Assembly (NCBI GenBank): GCA_902782645.1
Contig: CACZNV010000140.1
Span: forward strand, 1 to 36,630
Reading direction: 5' to 3'
DNA length: 36,630 nucleotides
Source of the DNA: an uncultured Ruminococcus sp.
GTDB taxonomy: Bacteria > Bacillota > Clostridia > UBA1212
The notes under the pieces are model-generated. The model made no database searches. It saw only the letters and a program-made list of their open reading frames with translations, and was not told where the DNA came from. Numbering within the stretch: position 1 is the stretch's first letter; every line of letters begins with the position of its first letter. Made by a program: the position numbers and the translations under genes. Below, piece by piece: positions 25,119 to 32,890 of this stretch.

Positions 25119-25985
25119 TTACGGTTTATAATAATCATATTTCCAGTTGTTTATTCTTTTGAATTCACGAATTTCATCTGTATCATAAATATACTTGCTG
25201 CTTCCATTCTTCGGTTCGGAAACCATCACAAGCATACCGTGATTTTTATCATATACCCCGTTTTCATCGGTAATAACCCAAAGAGTTATTTCATAGTAAG
25301 TATTGTTATTGAAAACAGTCCCATTTGATTTATCATAATTATAATGATGCCCGTGTATTTCTCTCAGGAATTTACCTTCAGCGTCCTCTTGTAAAACTCG
25401 CTGCCACGTAAAAGGCGTTGCATCCGGATTTGCCAAGTCTAACGTTTCTGAATAATCGTTTAACATCTCATTACAAAGCTCTTTGCTTATGTAATTTTTT
25501 TCTCCCTGATAGTCTTTATTGCTTGCTATTGTATAAGACAAACATTTAGATAGCTCCATTGGTTCATTCCAATCGTTATCTTCCTTTAGTTTTTCTCTTT
25601 TTTCCAAGTAAAACGTTTCCCTCTGTTTCTCTGCAATTTTATTGTTGTATTCCCCGTCAAATTTCAAATAATTCAAAACATAATTGACATCCGGGTAAAA
25701 ATACACGCTTGTTTCATTGTACGTCTGACAGATGACCAGTGCATATATTCTTTTGTTGTAATCTTCGCAGTAGTAAAACAATGTTCTGCCATAATCGTCC
25801 TGTTCCAACACTTCAATTACAGGGTCCCGAACAACCTCTCCTAACCACATCATTCCTTTTGCATCCGGAATGCTGTACATGGCACAAGTGAACAGCTCTA
25901 TGTATTTCCCTTTATAGTAGTATTTACACCCGGACAAGCTAACTAAAAATAGCGTCATCAGTAGAACGACAACTATCTTTTTCAT
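25119..25985 (-). CDS. Lipoprotein of unknown function
   Basis: 288 residues. Type II signal peptide: MKKIVVVLLMTLFLVS then lipobox LSGC (Cys20). The mature part is charged and Tyr/Asn/Lys-rich, with no domain I recognise. AGGAGG precedes the ATG at 25985. It lies 20 bases after the HEYGH protein gene and 27 before the next lipoprotein, so the three form one operon. Lipoproteins beside a toxin-tip-like gene are sometimes immunity proteins, but nothing in the sequence proves that. AT-rich, without heptamers. Confidence 0.7.
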   Translation of the reverse strand: MKKIVVVLLMTLFLVSLSGCKYYYKGKYIELFTCAMYSIPDAKGMMWLGEVVRDPVIEVLEQDDYGRTLFYYCEDYNKRIYALVICQTYNETSVYFYPDVNYVLNYLKFDGEYNNKIAEKQRETFYLEKREKLKEDNDWNEPMELSKCLSYTIASNKDYQGEKNYISKELCNEMLNDYSETLDLANPDATPFTWQRVLQEDAEGKFLREIHGHHYNYDKSNGTVFNNNTYYEITLWVITDENGVYDKNHGMLVMVSEPKNGSSKYIYDTDEIREFKRINNWKYDYYKP

Positions 25986-26005
25986 AATGACACCTCCTAA
26001 TTTTG

Positions 26006-26500
26006 TCAACTGACTACACTCAAAATAAAGTATGCGCACGATAAGATTCCTGATGCTCTTGCACCTATATTGTAATCATGGTTCTGTACACCCCCAAAAA
26101 AATCAGCAGATCTCTCCCAGGGCTGCGAATAGTAATCATTTACACTGAACGCAGCACCAATCAAAGAAGGAACCCCTATGTGCGCCATAAATTTCAAATT
26201 TCCAAGTAATGCTTGTTGGATTGTGTGCCCATATTCATGTCTTACAATATCTTCATCGCTTGTGTTCTTGGAAAGAAAAATAGTATTGCAAACAGACATT
26301 GAGCCTGACCCAAAACTGTGTTTTATTACCGGCGTGCCATTATATGAGGAGAAAACGTGTGCGTCAATACACTTTTGGGGATCTGTGTTGAAAAAGTCAA
26401 AATTTCGCAAGTCTTCTTCCACTTCTTCCACGGTCGCTTTTCCCGAAAGGATAGCATAGCCTGATGTAATTCCAACCTTAGCAGCGGTATTGAGTTTCAT
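26006..26500 (-). CDS. Stand-alone HEYGH metallopeptidase-like domain, as in Rhs/polymorphic toxin tips
   Basis: 164 residues, no signal peptide, one hydrophobic C-terminal stretch. The zinc motif is HEYGH at 88-92 in VRHEYGHTIQQALLGN, followed by IGVPSL and PWERSADFFGG (127-137), where E129 or D133 could be the third ligand. This combination (HEYGH, then G-P-S-L, then PWE..AD..GG) is one I know from the C-terminal end of Rhs-repeat and related polymorphic toxins. Here it is free-standing with its own ribosome site (AAGGAGAGG), so it is either a detached toxin tip or a separate small protease. It heads an operon with two lipoproteins. AT-rich, probably acquired. Confidence 0.75.
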   Translation of the reverse strand: MKLNTAAKVGITSGYAILSGKATVEEVEEDLRNFDFFNTDPQKCIDAHVFSSYNGTPVIKHSFGSGSMSVCNTIFLSKNTSDEDIVRHEYGHTIQQALLGNLKFMAHIGVPSLIGAAFSVNDYYSQPWERSADFFGGVQNHDYNIGARASGILSCAYFILSVVS

Positions 26501-26713
26501 ACATACCTCTCCTTCTGTTTCTAATTATCCGGTGTTTCCGGATTAACCTAAGGTGGGTGTTCGTCGGCAGTGTGTTTTCTACAAGCCTTCAATTGATTAA
26601 GTCCAATTGCTAAAATAATATCAAATTATTCTTGACTATTCTACTGATGATAAAGCAACGTTCGTATACAATTTTAATAAAAAATGTTCGTTTTTACTTG
26701 ATTATCTGTGTCA
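26501..26713. other. AT-rich intergenic region between two minus-strand units
   Basis: It holds a short palindrome ATCCGG-5-CCGGAT (26527-26543) and a pair of CAATTG words at 26588-26607. No convincing promoter, terminator or small gene was found. Base composition is close to that of the AT-rich operon to its left. Confidence 0.4.
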
Positions 26714-27370
26714 TTATCCCTTCCCGGTAAGCACTTTTTCAAGTTCGCTGACGGTCTCAACGATGATATCTGCGCCTGCCCCTTCGAGCTCCGGTCTGTC
26801 GCCGTAACCGTAAAGGACGCCTATAGATCTGATTCCCGCACCTCTGGCGCCGGAAATGTCGCTGCTCCTGTCGCCCACCATCACGCAGTCCCTGAGGTCT
26901 TTCTCTTTTATGCCTGTTTTTGCGATAATGTCCCGGAGCAGGAGCACCTTGTCGGTGTACTTCTCGTCCATCGAGTTGCCGTAGACGGCGTCGAAATTGG
27001 CGATAATGTTGAAGTGAGTGAGGATTCTCTCGGCAAAGAGCTGAGGTTTGGATGTGGCGAGGATTACCTTGGCGCCAAGATTTTTCAGCTTTGCGGTGAG
27101 CTCGGGGATTCCGGGGTAGACGTTGTTTTCGAAAATGCCTTTTTCAGCGAAATATTCGCGAAAAATGCTTATCGCCTCTTTTGTTCTTGACGGATCCACG
27201 CCGCAGTACTTGACGAAAGATTCAGAAAGAGGAGGCCCCACGAATTTGGTGAGTTCCTCCTGCGAAGGCATTCTTACGCCAAGCTTTTTGATCGCATACA
27301 CCACGGAATTGATTATACCGGGAGCAGACTCGGTCACCGTGCCGTCAAGATCAAAAAAAACATATTTCAT
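26714..27370 (-). CDS. HAD phosphatase, phosphoglycolate-phosphatase-like
   Basis: 218 residues, HAD subclass IA. Motif I FFDLDGTVTES gives D7 and D9; motif II is the T in ILATSKP; motif III is the Lys around residue 145; motif IV is VMVGDRSSD. The small helical cap follows motif I, as in Gph and in nucleotide or sugar-phosphate phosphatases; the exact substrate is not readable. The ATG overlaps the stop of the upstream GH2-like gene (ATGA, 27370-27367), so its translation is coupled to that of a surface protein, an odd pairing. Confidence 0.9.
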   Translation of the reverse strand: MKYVFFDLDGTVTESAPGIINSVVYAIKKLGVRMPSQEELTKFVGPPLSESFVKYCGVDPSRTKEAISIFREYFAEKGIFENNVYPGIPELTAKLKNLGAKVILATSKPQLFAERILTHFNIIANFDAVYGNSMDEKYTDKVLLLRDIIAKTGIKEKDLRDCVMVGDRSSDISGARGAGIRSIGVLYGYGDRPELEGAGADIIVETVSELEKVLTGKG

Positions 27371-29856
27371 TTTTTCTCCTTTTTCCTGCGCTTGATGTTG
27401 AAAGCGCCGCTCCTGAAGAGCGAGATTGCAAGACCGATGAGGATGATTGCCCCCATGCCAAGAGCCGAAATTATCACAGCCGTCTGAGAGTAAGGAGCTT
27501 CGTATGTTTCGCCGCCGTTTATTACCGCATTTCTTGTGCTGACCGTCTCTTCGCTGCCGACGATTGCCGCAGAAAACACCATTTCCGTACCGTCCTTGTA
27601 GCTCTTGGGCACCGTGAAGGAGAACCTGTGGATTTCGATATCGTCGCGGCCCTTTTCGTAATCGCCAAGGGCTTTGAGCGAGTCATACTGTTTGACCTCG
27701 TCGTAAATCACTTTTTGGCCCACTGAAACCGTGAACCGGACCTTGATTGTCTCCAGGTCCCTGTTGGAGTTGTTGGTCACCGCAACGTCAACGTCAAATG
27801 TGTCCCCTCTTCCGCCTGTGACCACGTGGGATCTAATGTTGACGCCTATCTTTGAGAATCCGTTCTTCAGAACAGTCTTGAAGGAGTCGTTAAAGAAAGA
27901 ATCTGCCTCCGTCGAAGCGCCCGAGTCCGTGTAATAAGTTTCTTTTATCGCCGCTTCGACTGCCTCACAGGGCAGGATTATGCCGCCGTACTTCCTTGAC
28001 GAGCGCCAGTATTCAATGACGGAGCAGAGGATTTCAGAGTAAGCCTTGTCGATGTCGTCTGTGCCAAGGAGTTCGAGGGTCTTTTTCCACCAGGAGTCGC
28101 TCTCGGTGGGGAAATCAGTGTCCGTTCTTCTTGTGAGAACGTTTCCGAACATCATTGTCGCGATTCTGACGGCTTTCGTTTCCGACAAATCCCAGTCTAT
28201 GGCTCTGGTTGTGTGAAGCAGCGGCTCCTCTTCGCCGTACAAATCGCCAATGAAAAAGTCTCTGCCAAGCTGCGACACGTCGCACTCAACAATGCAGCCT
28301 TCGGAGAAAGGCTTTGAAAGACCGGTGGAGAAAGGTCTCCCCTGGCTGTCGATTTTGCCTATTTTTTCGATAGCTTTTGACAGATTTAGAACCGGGAAGT
28401 CCTCGCCGGCAAGATCCCATATTATGCAGGAGGCGTAGTTGCAGCAGGAGGCTGCGAAGGCCTCGATGTCGGCAAGGAAATCATTGGCGTCAGAGTCGCT
28501 GTCGATTCCGTCCACAACAAGTCCGAGGGGGTACTCGGAGATTAAGAACACGCCGGCCTCGTCGCACACAGAGTACCAGGCGGGGGAGAAAACCACGCCT
28601 CTGCCCTTGACGGTGTTGACGCCAAGTTTTTTAATTTCAGACACAAAACTTCTGATGTTTTTCTCCGTGCAGAGGTCCAGCCTTGCGATGATTGCATAAT
28701 CAAGGGTGATGCCCGAAAGGAAAACCCGCTCTCCGTTCAGCGAAAGGTACATGTCGGACTGACCGGTCGTCACGGTTCTTATTCCGAAAACAACCTTTTT
28801 CGAAATATCGCCAATGGCAAAATCCGCCTCATAGAGGAACGGGTTGTCGGGGCTCCATCTTTTTGAGTCCGTGAAGTCTCTGAGGGCCACTTTGATATCA
28901 ATTTCGGCTGCATTGGCGTCAAGGGTCTCCTCGCTGAAGCCCACGCCCTTGTGTGTGGCGCCTACGCCGTTCTCGGCAATACCCAGCTCGTATACGTTGA
29001 CGGCAAGCTTCTCCCGGGCATCATAGTCCTTGGCGATGTCGAGAGAAACCTTGATGTTTATGCTGCCGTCCACGACGGCGCCGATTTTGACCTTGTCGAT
29101 TGACACAGCCTGCCTGTTTTCAAGGGTGATACTGCCGTCAATTCCAAGGGTGTTGCCGGCTTTGTACACCGAATTGCTGCCGGATGCAACTGCTATATTC
29201 AGCCTGTTGTCGCCCTCAAGCAGAAACTCAGAAATATCAATTTTCTCGCCAATGTAGGAAAAATCAAAGGAGTCGACAAAGGTTCCGTTCACAAATATTT
29301 TGGCGTCGTACATCATACGGCTGACGTTCAGGAACACTTTCGATTCTTTTTCGTCAAAGCTGCTCACATAAAACGTTTTTTCAAGAAGCATGACCTCGCT
29401 GCCGCCCCGGACAACTCCCGGAACAATAAAGCTGTCGCCTCTTCCCAGCCCCGTGCCGTCGTAGCTGAGGTACACGTCAACGTTGCCGTACTCAGCCTTG
29501 ATCCAGTCCCCGTCAAGGGATACCGCCGCATACCCGTTTCCGCACTTAAGCTCCGGAACACCTGCATCGGGTCCCTTGGGCTCCGGGGTCGCAGGCCCCG
29601 GCGTCTCCGTTGGGGTCTCTTCGGGGGTTTCGGTCACATCGAGAGTCGGTTCTTCAGTCTCATACTCACCGCCGTCATCAGGTGTGGCAGTCGGCAAGCC
29701 CTCGTCGGGGGTCGTCTCCTCATAACCCGGCTCTGTCTCGTCAGCGAAAACATATGATGCGGACAGGGGAACACAAGCCGCCGCGAGAATCGAACACGCG
29801 GCTATAATTGAGATGCCTTTTTTTATTCCTTTTAAAAAAGATTTGTTTTCAGCCAT
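27367..29856 (-). CDS. Membrane-anchored GH2-like protein with degenerate active site
   Basis: 829 residues. Signal peptide (about 12-38), then a Glu/Thr/Pro-rich stalk (40-95), then a glycoside-hydrolase family 2 layout: a jelly-roll sugar-binding domain (about 105-250), an Ig-like domain (about 255-360), and a TIM-barrel-like domain (FGIRTV at about 363, then NGERVFLSGITLD). Where active GH2 enzymes have W-x-L-G-N-E, this has IIWDLAGED: the Glu aligns but the Asn is lost, and I find no clear second catalytic Glu. A further Ig-like domain (about 690-780) leads to a membrane helix and a KRRKKEKK tail. Likely a surface carbohydrate-binding or inactive homologue. Coupled by ATGA to the HAD gene. 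Confidence 0.8.
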   Translation of the reverse strand: MAENKSFLKGIKKGISIIAACSILAAACVPLSASYVFADETEPGYEETTPDEGLPTATPDDGGEYETEEPTLDVTETPEETPTETPGPATPEPKGPDAGVPELKCGNGYAAVSLDGDWIKAEYGNVDVYLSYDGTGLGRGDSFIVPGVVRGGSEVMLLEKTFYVSSFDEKESKVFLNVSRMMYDAKIFVNGTFVDSFDFSYIGEKIDISEFLLEGDNRLNIAVASGSNSVYKAGNTLGIDGSITLENRQAVSIDKVKIGAVVDGSINIKVSLDIAKDYDAREKLAVNVYELGIAENGVGATHKGVGFSEETLDANAAEIDIKVALRDFTDSKRWSPDNPFLYEADFAIGDISKKVVFGIRTVTTGQSDMYLSLNGERVFLSGITLDYAIIARLDLCTEKNIRSFVSEIKKLGVNTVKGRGVVFSPAWYSVCDEAGVFLISEYPLGLVVDGIDSDSDANDFLADIEAFAASCCNYASCIIWDLAGEDFPVLNLSKAIEKIGKIDSQGRPFSTGLSKPFSEGCIVECDVSQLGRDFFIGDLYGEEEPLLHTTRAIDWDLSETKAVRIATMMFGNVLTRRTDTDFPTESDSWWKKTLELLGTDDIDKAYSEILCSVIEYWRSSRKYGGIILPCEAVEAAIKETYYTDSGASTEADSFFNDSFKTVLKNGFSKIGVNIRSHVVTGGRGDTFDVDVAVTNNSNRDLETIKVRFTVSVGQKVIYDEVKQYDSLKALGDYEKGRDDIEIHRFSFTVPKSYKDGTEMVFSAAIVGSEETVSTRNAVINGGETYEAPYSQTAVIISALGMGAIILIGLAISLFRSGAFNIKRRKKEKK

Positions 29857-29889
29857 TTAAGGTCATCCGTTTCTTTTTTGTTCCCCGCC

Positions 29890-29918
29890 ATTATAATTGC
29901 TCTTCGGGCAAAAGTCAA
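29890..29918 (-). promoter_or_regulatory. Promoter of the GH2-like/HAD operon
   Basis: On the minus strand, TTGACT (29918-29913), 17 bases, perfect TATAAT (29895-29890). It is 34 bases before the ATG and back to back with the zapA promoter, 28 bases away. Confidence 0.75.
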
Positions 29919-29946
29919 AAAAATCGGTCCCGGATGCGGATTATTC

Positions 29947-29975
29947 TTGAGGCAGACACTGTTTTCTGCTATACT
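29947..29975 (+). promoter_or_regulatory. Promoter of zapA and the split U32 genes
   Basis: TTGAGG (29947-29952), 17 bases, TATACT (29970-29975) preceded by TGC, an extended -10. It gives a leader of about 60 bases to the zapA ATG. Confidence 0.75.
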
Positions 29976-30041
29976 TTCATTGCTGCAAAAGAAAAAAGGG
30001 TGCAAACGGTTTTGCGCCTCAACAAAATACGGAGGATCATC

Positions 30042-30419
30042 ATGAGCGAGCTTAAGAAGTTTACCATCACTCTCAACGGAGCGAAGTACCCTATCACCGC
30101 CGAAGAGTCGGAGGAATATATTCGCAAAATAGAGTTTTATCTTAATTCCAGAATCGAAAAATCCAAAGATAAGTCGGGCATGATATATTCGGACTCTATC
30201 ACATTGGCGATATTGTCTATCGACCTTGCCGACACACTTTTTAAGACCCAGGAACAGCTGACCTCCCTCAAAAACGATTCAAAACAGCTTCTTGAAAGGT
30301 TTGACAGCCTCTCCGAAGAGCAGGCCTCTGCCGTTAAAGAACTCAAGCAGCTCAGGGAAGAGAACGAAAAGCTCAAGGAGAAGGTTCTCATTCTGAAGCT
30401 TGGCGGCAAAGTAGACTGA
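30042..30419 (+). CDS. zapA: Cell-division protein ZapA
   Basis: 125 residues. It binds FtsZ and bundles its filaments at midcell. The N-terminal globular domain begins KKFTITLNGAKYPI, followed by EYIRKIEFYLN and the helix with LAILSIDLADTLF; the C-terminal half (about 68-118) is a long coiled coil that gives the tetramer. The start at 30042 is set by GGAGG 6 bases upstream; the open frame runs further upstream but across the promoter. U32 genes follow 16 bases on, an order common in Clostridia. Confidence 0.95.
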   Translation: MSELKKFTITLNGAKYPITAEESEEYIRKIEFYLNSRIEKSKDKSGMIYSDSITLAILSIDLADTLFKTQEQLTSLKNDSKQLLERFDSLSEEQASAVKELKQLREENEKLKEKVLILKLGGKVD

Positions 30420-30435
30420 ATAACGGGGGCCGCCT

Positions 30436-31956
30436 ATGGCTTATTTGCTTTCCCCCGCAGGGAACCCGGACTGTCTTGTTGCCGGCGTTCAGAACGGTGC
30501 AGACGAGATATACCTTGGTCTGACAAGCTTCAGCGCCCGGGCAGGTGCCGACAATTTCTCGCTTGAAAACCTTGGCGAGTGGGTTCGCTATGCGCATCTG
30601 AGGGGTGTAAGGATACATGTCGCGTTAAACACGCTTCTTAAAGATAAAGAATTGGCGTCAGCAGTCGAGATGGCAAGGGAAGCCGACCGTCTTGGGGTTG
30701 ACGCTTTTATTCTGCAGGACATAGGTCTTGCGGAAAAGCTCGCGGGGGTTGTGGGCGCAAAACTTCACGCCTCGACGCAGATGACTGTGATGAACCTTCA
30801 GGGTCTGAAAATGGCCAAGGCGCTCGGTTTTTCACGCGCCGTGCTTGCCAGAGAGCTCAGCCTCTCCGAGATTGAGGAGCTTGCCGGCGCCGGAATTATG
30901 GAGACAGAGGTTTTCTGCCACGGGGCCCTGTGCATGTCCTACTCCGGCCAGTGTATGCTCAGCTTTTTCACTGCGGGGAGAAGCGGAAACAGGGGCACAT
31001 GCTCCCAGCCTTGCCGGTTAAAATATTCCTATAACAACGATAAAAACAGCGAAAAGCACCTGCTCTCGCCCGCAGACCTCTGCACTCTCCCGTACCTCGA
31101 GAAGCTCACGGCCACAGGCGTCACCTCGCTGAAAATAGAGGGGCGGCTCAAGTCCCCTGAGTACGTTGCCGCAACGACGAGGGCCTACAGAAAGGCTCTT
31201 GACGATCCCAAAGCGGATGTCTCGCAGGACATAAAGAATCTGACGGTCATCTTCAGCCGCGGCGGCTTCTGCTCAGGCCACCAGCTCGGGAAGCTGCCCA
31301 AAAAAGACATCACACTGTCCTATGCCGGCAAGACCGGTCTCCCCTGCGGCGAAATCCGCGGAAAAATCACTCAGTTCCGCAAGAACAACACCGACCTGTT
31401 TACCGCCAACGTCTCCCTCTCGGAGCCCCTTTCCACAGGCGACGGCATATCGTTTTCGAAGGGTCCCGAGTTTGGCGGCATTGTCAATATTATCGAAAAT
31501 AAAGGGAAAAGAACCAAGTATGCAGCCCCAGGCTCCACTGTGCGCCTCACGGTTTCGGGCACCGCGCCGAAGGCTTCCGGGAACGAGCCGCTTTTGATCT
31601 GCAAAACCGTGGATATTATGTACACCAAAGAGCTTCAGAAGTCCTTTGCCACGGGTAGCGAGCTTCGCAAGGTTCCCGTGACGGCAAGGCTTTCCGCCTC
31701 CGGAGGCCTTGTCACCCTCACATATTCGGACGGAATTGACTGCGCCGGCTCCTCTGTTCCTTTTGTGCAGGGAGCCGGCGCCCCTGAGGCAGCCCTCAAA
31801 GAGATAATATCCGCAACCGGAGGCACTCCTTTTGAGGTCAAATCCGTCGAAATCTCCGGGGACTGCGGCTTCATTACATTTTCAAGCCTCAAAAAGCTGC
31901 GCAGGGAGGCAGTTTCCGCCCTGACCGCCATACGCGAAGGGAGGCGTCCTCTATGA
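30436..31956 (+). CDS. U32-family peptidase/RNA hydroxylation-type protein, N-terminal part
   Basis: 506 residues. The TIM-barrel opens with LLSPAGNPDCLVAGVQNGADEIYLG, of which AGNPDCLVAGVQNGADE is family-typical. The metal/Fe-S cysteine block CHGALCMSYSGQC followed by RGTCSQPCR (about 157-193) is intact. Relatives include collagenase-like proteases and RlhA/TrhP, which take part in RNA hydroxylation, so the true reaction is uncertain. A DUF3656-like beta domain follows (about 290-400). In many Clostridia the protein continues for another 250 residues; here that part is encoded by the next ORF, joined by ATGA. The ribosome site before 30436 is only GGGGG. Confidence 0.9.
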   Translation: MAYLLSPAGNPDCLVAGVQNGADEIYLGLTSFSARAGADNFSLENLGEWVRYAHLRGVRIHVALNTLLKDKELASAVEMAREADRLGVDAFILQDIGLAEKLAGVVGAKLHASTQMTVMNLQGLKMAKALGFSRAVLARELSLSEIEELAGAGIMETEVFCHGALCMSYSGQCMLSFFTAGRSGNRGTCSQPCRLKYSYNNDKNSEKHLLSPADLCTLPYLEKLTATGVTSLKIEGRLKSPEYVAATTRAYRKALDDPKADVSQDIKNLTVIFSRGGFCSGHQLGKLPKKDITLSYAGKTGLPCGEIRGKITQFRKNNTDLFTANVSLSEPLSTGDGISFSKGPEFGGIVNIIENKGKRTKYAAPGSTVRLTVSGTAPKASGNEPLLICKTVDIMYTKELQKSFATGSELRKVPVTARLSASGGLVTLTYSDGIDCAGSSVPFVQGAGAPEAALKEIISATGGTPFEVKSVEISGDCGFITFSSLKKLRREAVSALTAIREGRRPL

Positions 31957-32678
31957 TTTCCGCCTTTGTTTTTTCTCCCGCCGAGCTTTCGGACGAAATA
32001 ATACAATCTGCGGACCTTGTCCACGTCTCCTGCATTCCTTATCTTCTCGGCGAGCCTCTGCCCGACAGGAAGTCTTCCGGAAACAATGCCGGTTCAAAGC
32101 TTCTTCTTTCCTTCCCTTTCATCTCCAAGGGAAAGGCCTACCGCGCCTTCTGTGAACGTTTTGGCGAGTTTTCAAAGCATTTTGACGGGTTCACGCTGCA
32201 GAACATTGGCGACTACGAGACCCTCTGCGAGCTTATGAAAGCCGCCAATATCTCCCGCTCAGACATTTTCGCGGCGGGCGACGTTTCCTTAAACATAACC
32301 AACGCGTCTACAGCAGAATTCTGGTGCGGAAAGCTTGATTCCGCCGCCATCCTTCCTGAGCTTGACATTCCGGAGCACAGAGCTCTTATCGACAGGTTTC
32401 CCGAAGGCCTCATTCCGGAGGTCGCTCTCGGGGCACGAAAAATCGTCATGCGCAGCGAGCACTGCTTCGCAGCAGAGGGTAACACTTATAAATGCGGCAA
32501 ATGCGGCAGGACCGGTCTTTCGGGGGGCAGTCTTTTCGACATATCCGGCAAGGAATTTCCCGTTGTAACCAACCCCTTAGACTGCAACTCAATTCTCCTC
32601 TGCCCCGCGCCTTCCGGTGATTCGGGGGCTGCGGCTTTCGATTATTCTTCAAAAAAAGCTTTCTTCAGGGTTGTTTGA
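31953..32678 (+). CDS. C-terminal part of a U32 protein as a separate ORF
   Basis: 241 residues. The sequence resembles the last third of full-length clostridial U32 proteins: LQNIGDYETL, AAGDVSLNITNAS, then a block with SEHC and CGKCG (about 168-185), and FPVVTNPLDCNSIL near the end. The ATG overlaps the upstream TGA by four bases (31953-31956), so the two halves are made in a coupled way and probably associate. A simple frameshift is less likely because the join has a proper start codon and GGGAGG (31939-31944) about 8 bases before it. The C-terminal cysteines could bind a metal. Confidence 0.8.
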   Translation: MISAFVFSPAELSDEIIQSADLVHVSCIPYLLGEPLPDRKSSGNNAGSKLLLSFPFISKGKAYRAFCERFGEFSKHFDGFTLQNIGDYETLCELMKAANISRSDIFAAGDVSLNITNASTAEFWCGKLDSAAILPELDIPEHRALIDRFPEGLIPEVALGARKIVMRSEHCFAAEGNTYKCGKCGRTGLSGGSLFDISGKEFPVVTNPLDCNSILLCPAPSGDSGAAAFDYSSKKAFFRVV

Positions 32679-32761
32679 ACGGTTTTTAAAGGGTTTTCGG
32701 GCTGTCCGGAAAGGTTTCATTGGCGGCTTCGCTTTTTTCCTTTTCTTTACTCCCGAAATGT

Positions 32762-32769
32762 GTTATACT
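32762..32769 (+). promoter_or_regulatory. Extended -10 candidate for secreted protein 1
   Basis: TATACT (32764-32769) with TG one base upstream. The -35 region is poor (TTTTCT). The leader of about 115 bases is unusually long and holds the direct repeat listed next. Confidence 0.45.
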
Positions 32770-32815
32770 TGTGCTTGACGTAAAAAGAATCGGTCCGAAA
32801 TCGATTAAGGGGATG

Positions 32816-32859
32816 ATTTCGGCATTAATTTAACATTTCGGCTTTAATAATGAGCCGGT
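32816..32859 (+). repeat. Direct repeat and small stem in the leader of secreted protein 1
   Basis: ATTTCGGCATTAA (32816-32828) and ATTTCGGCTTTAA (32835-32847) differ at one base and are 19 bases apart, roughly two helical turns. The second copy also pairs with AGCCGG downstream. Could be a binding site or an mRNA-stability stem. Confidence 0.55.
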
Positions 32860-32890
32860 TTCAAACAACAATTGAACGGAGGTAAACAAT

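Noticed and set aside
29808-30041. Longer ZapA reading frame with 78 extra residues
   Set aside because: The extension crosses the zapA promoter and the divergent promoter of the GH2-like gene; GGAGG and family homology support the start at 30042.
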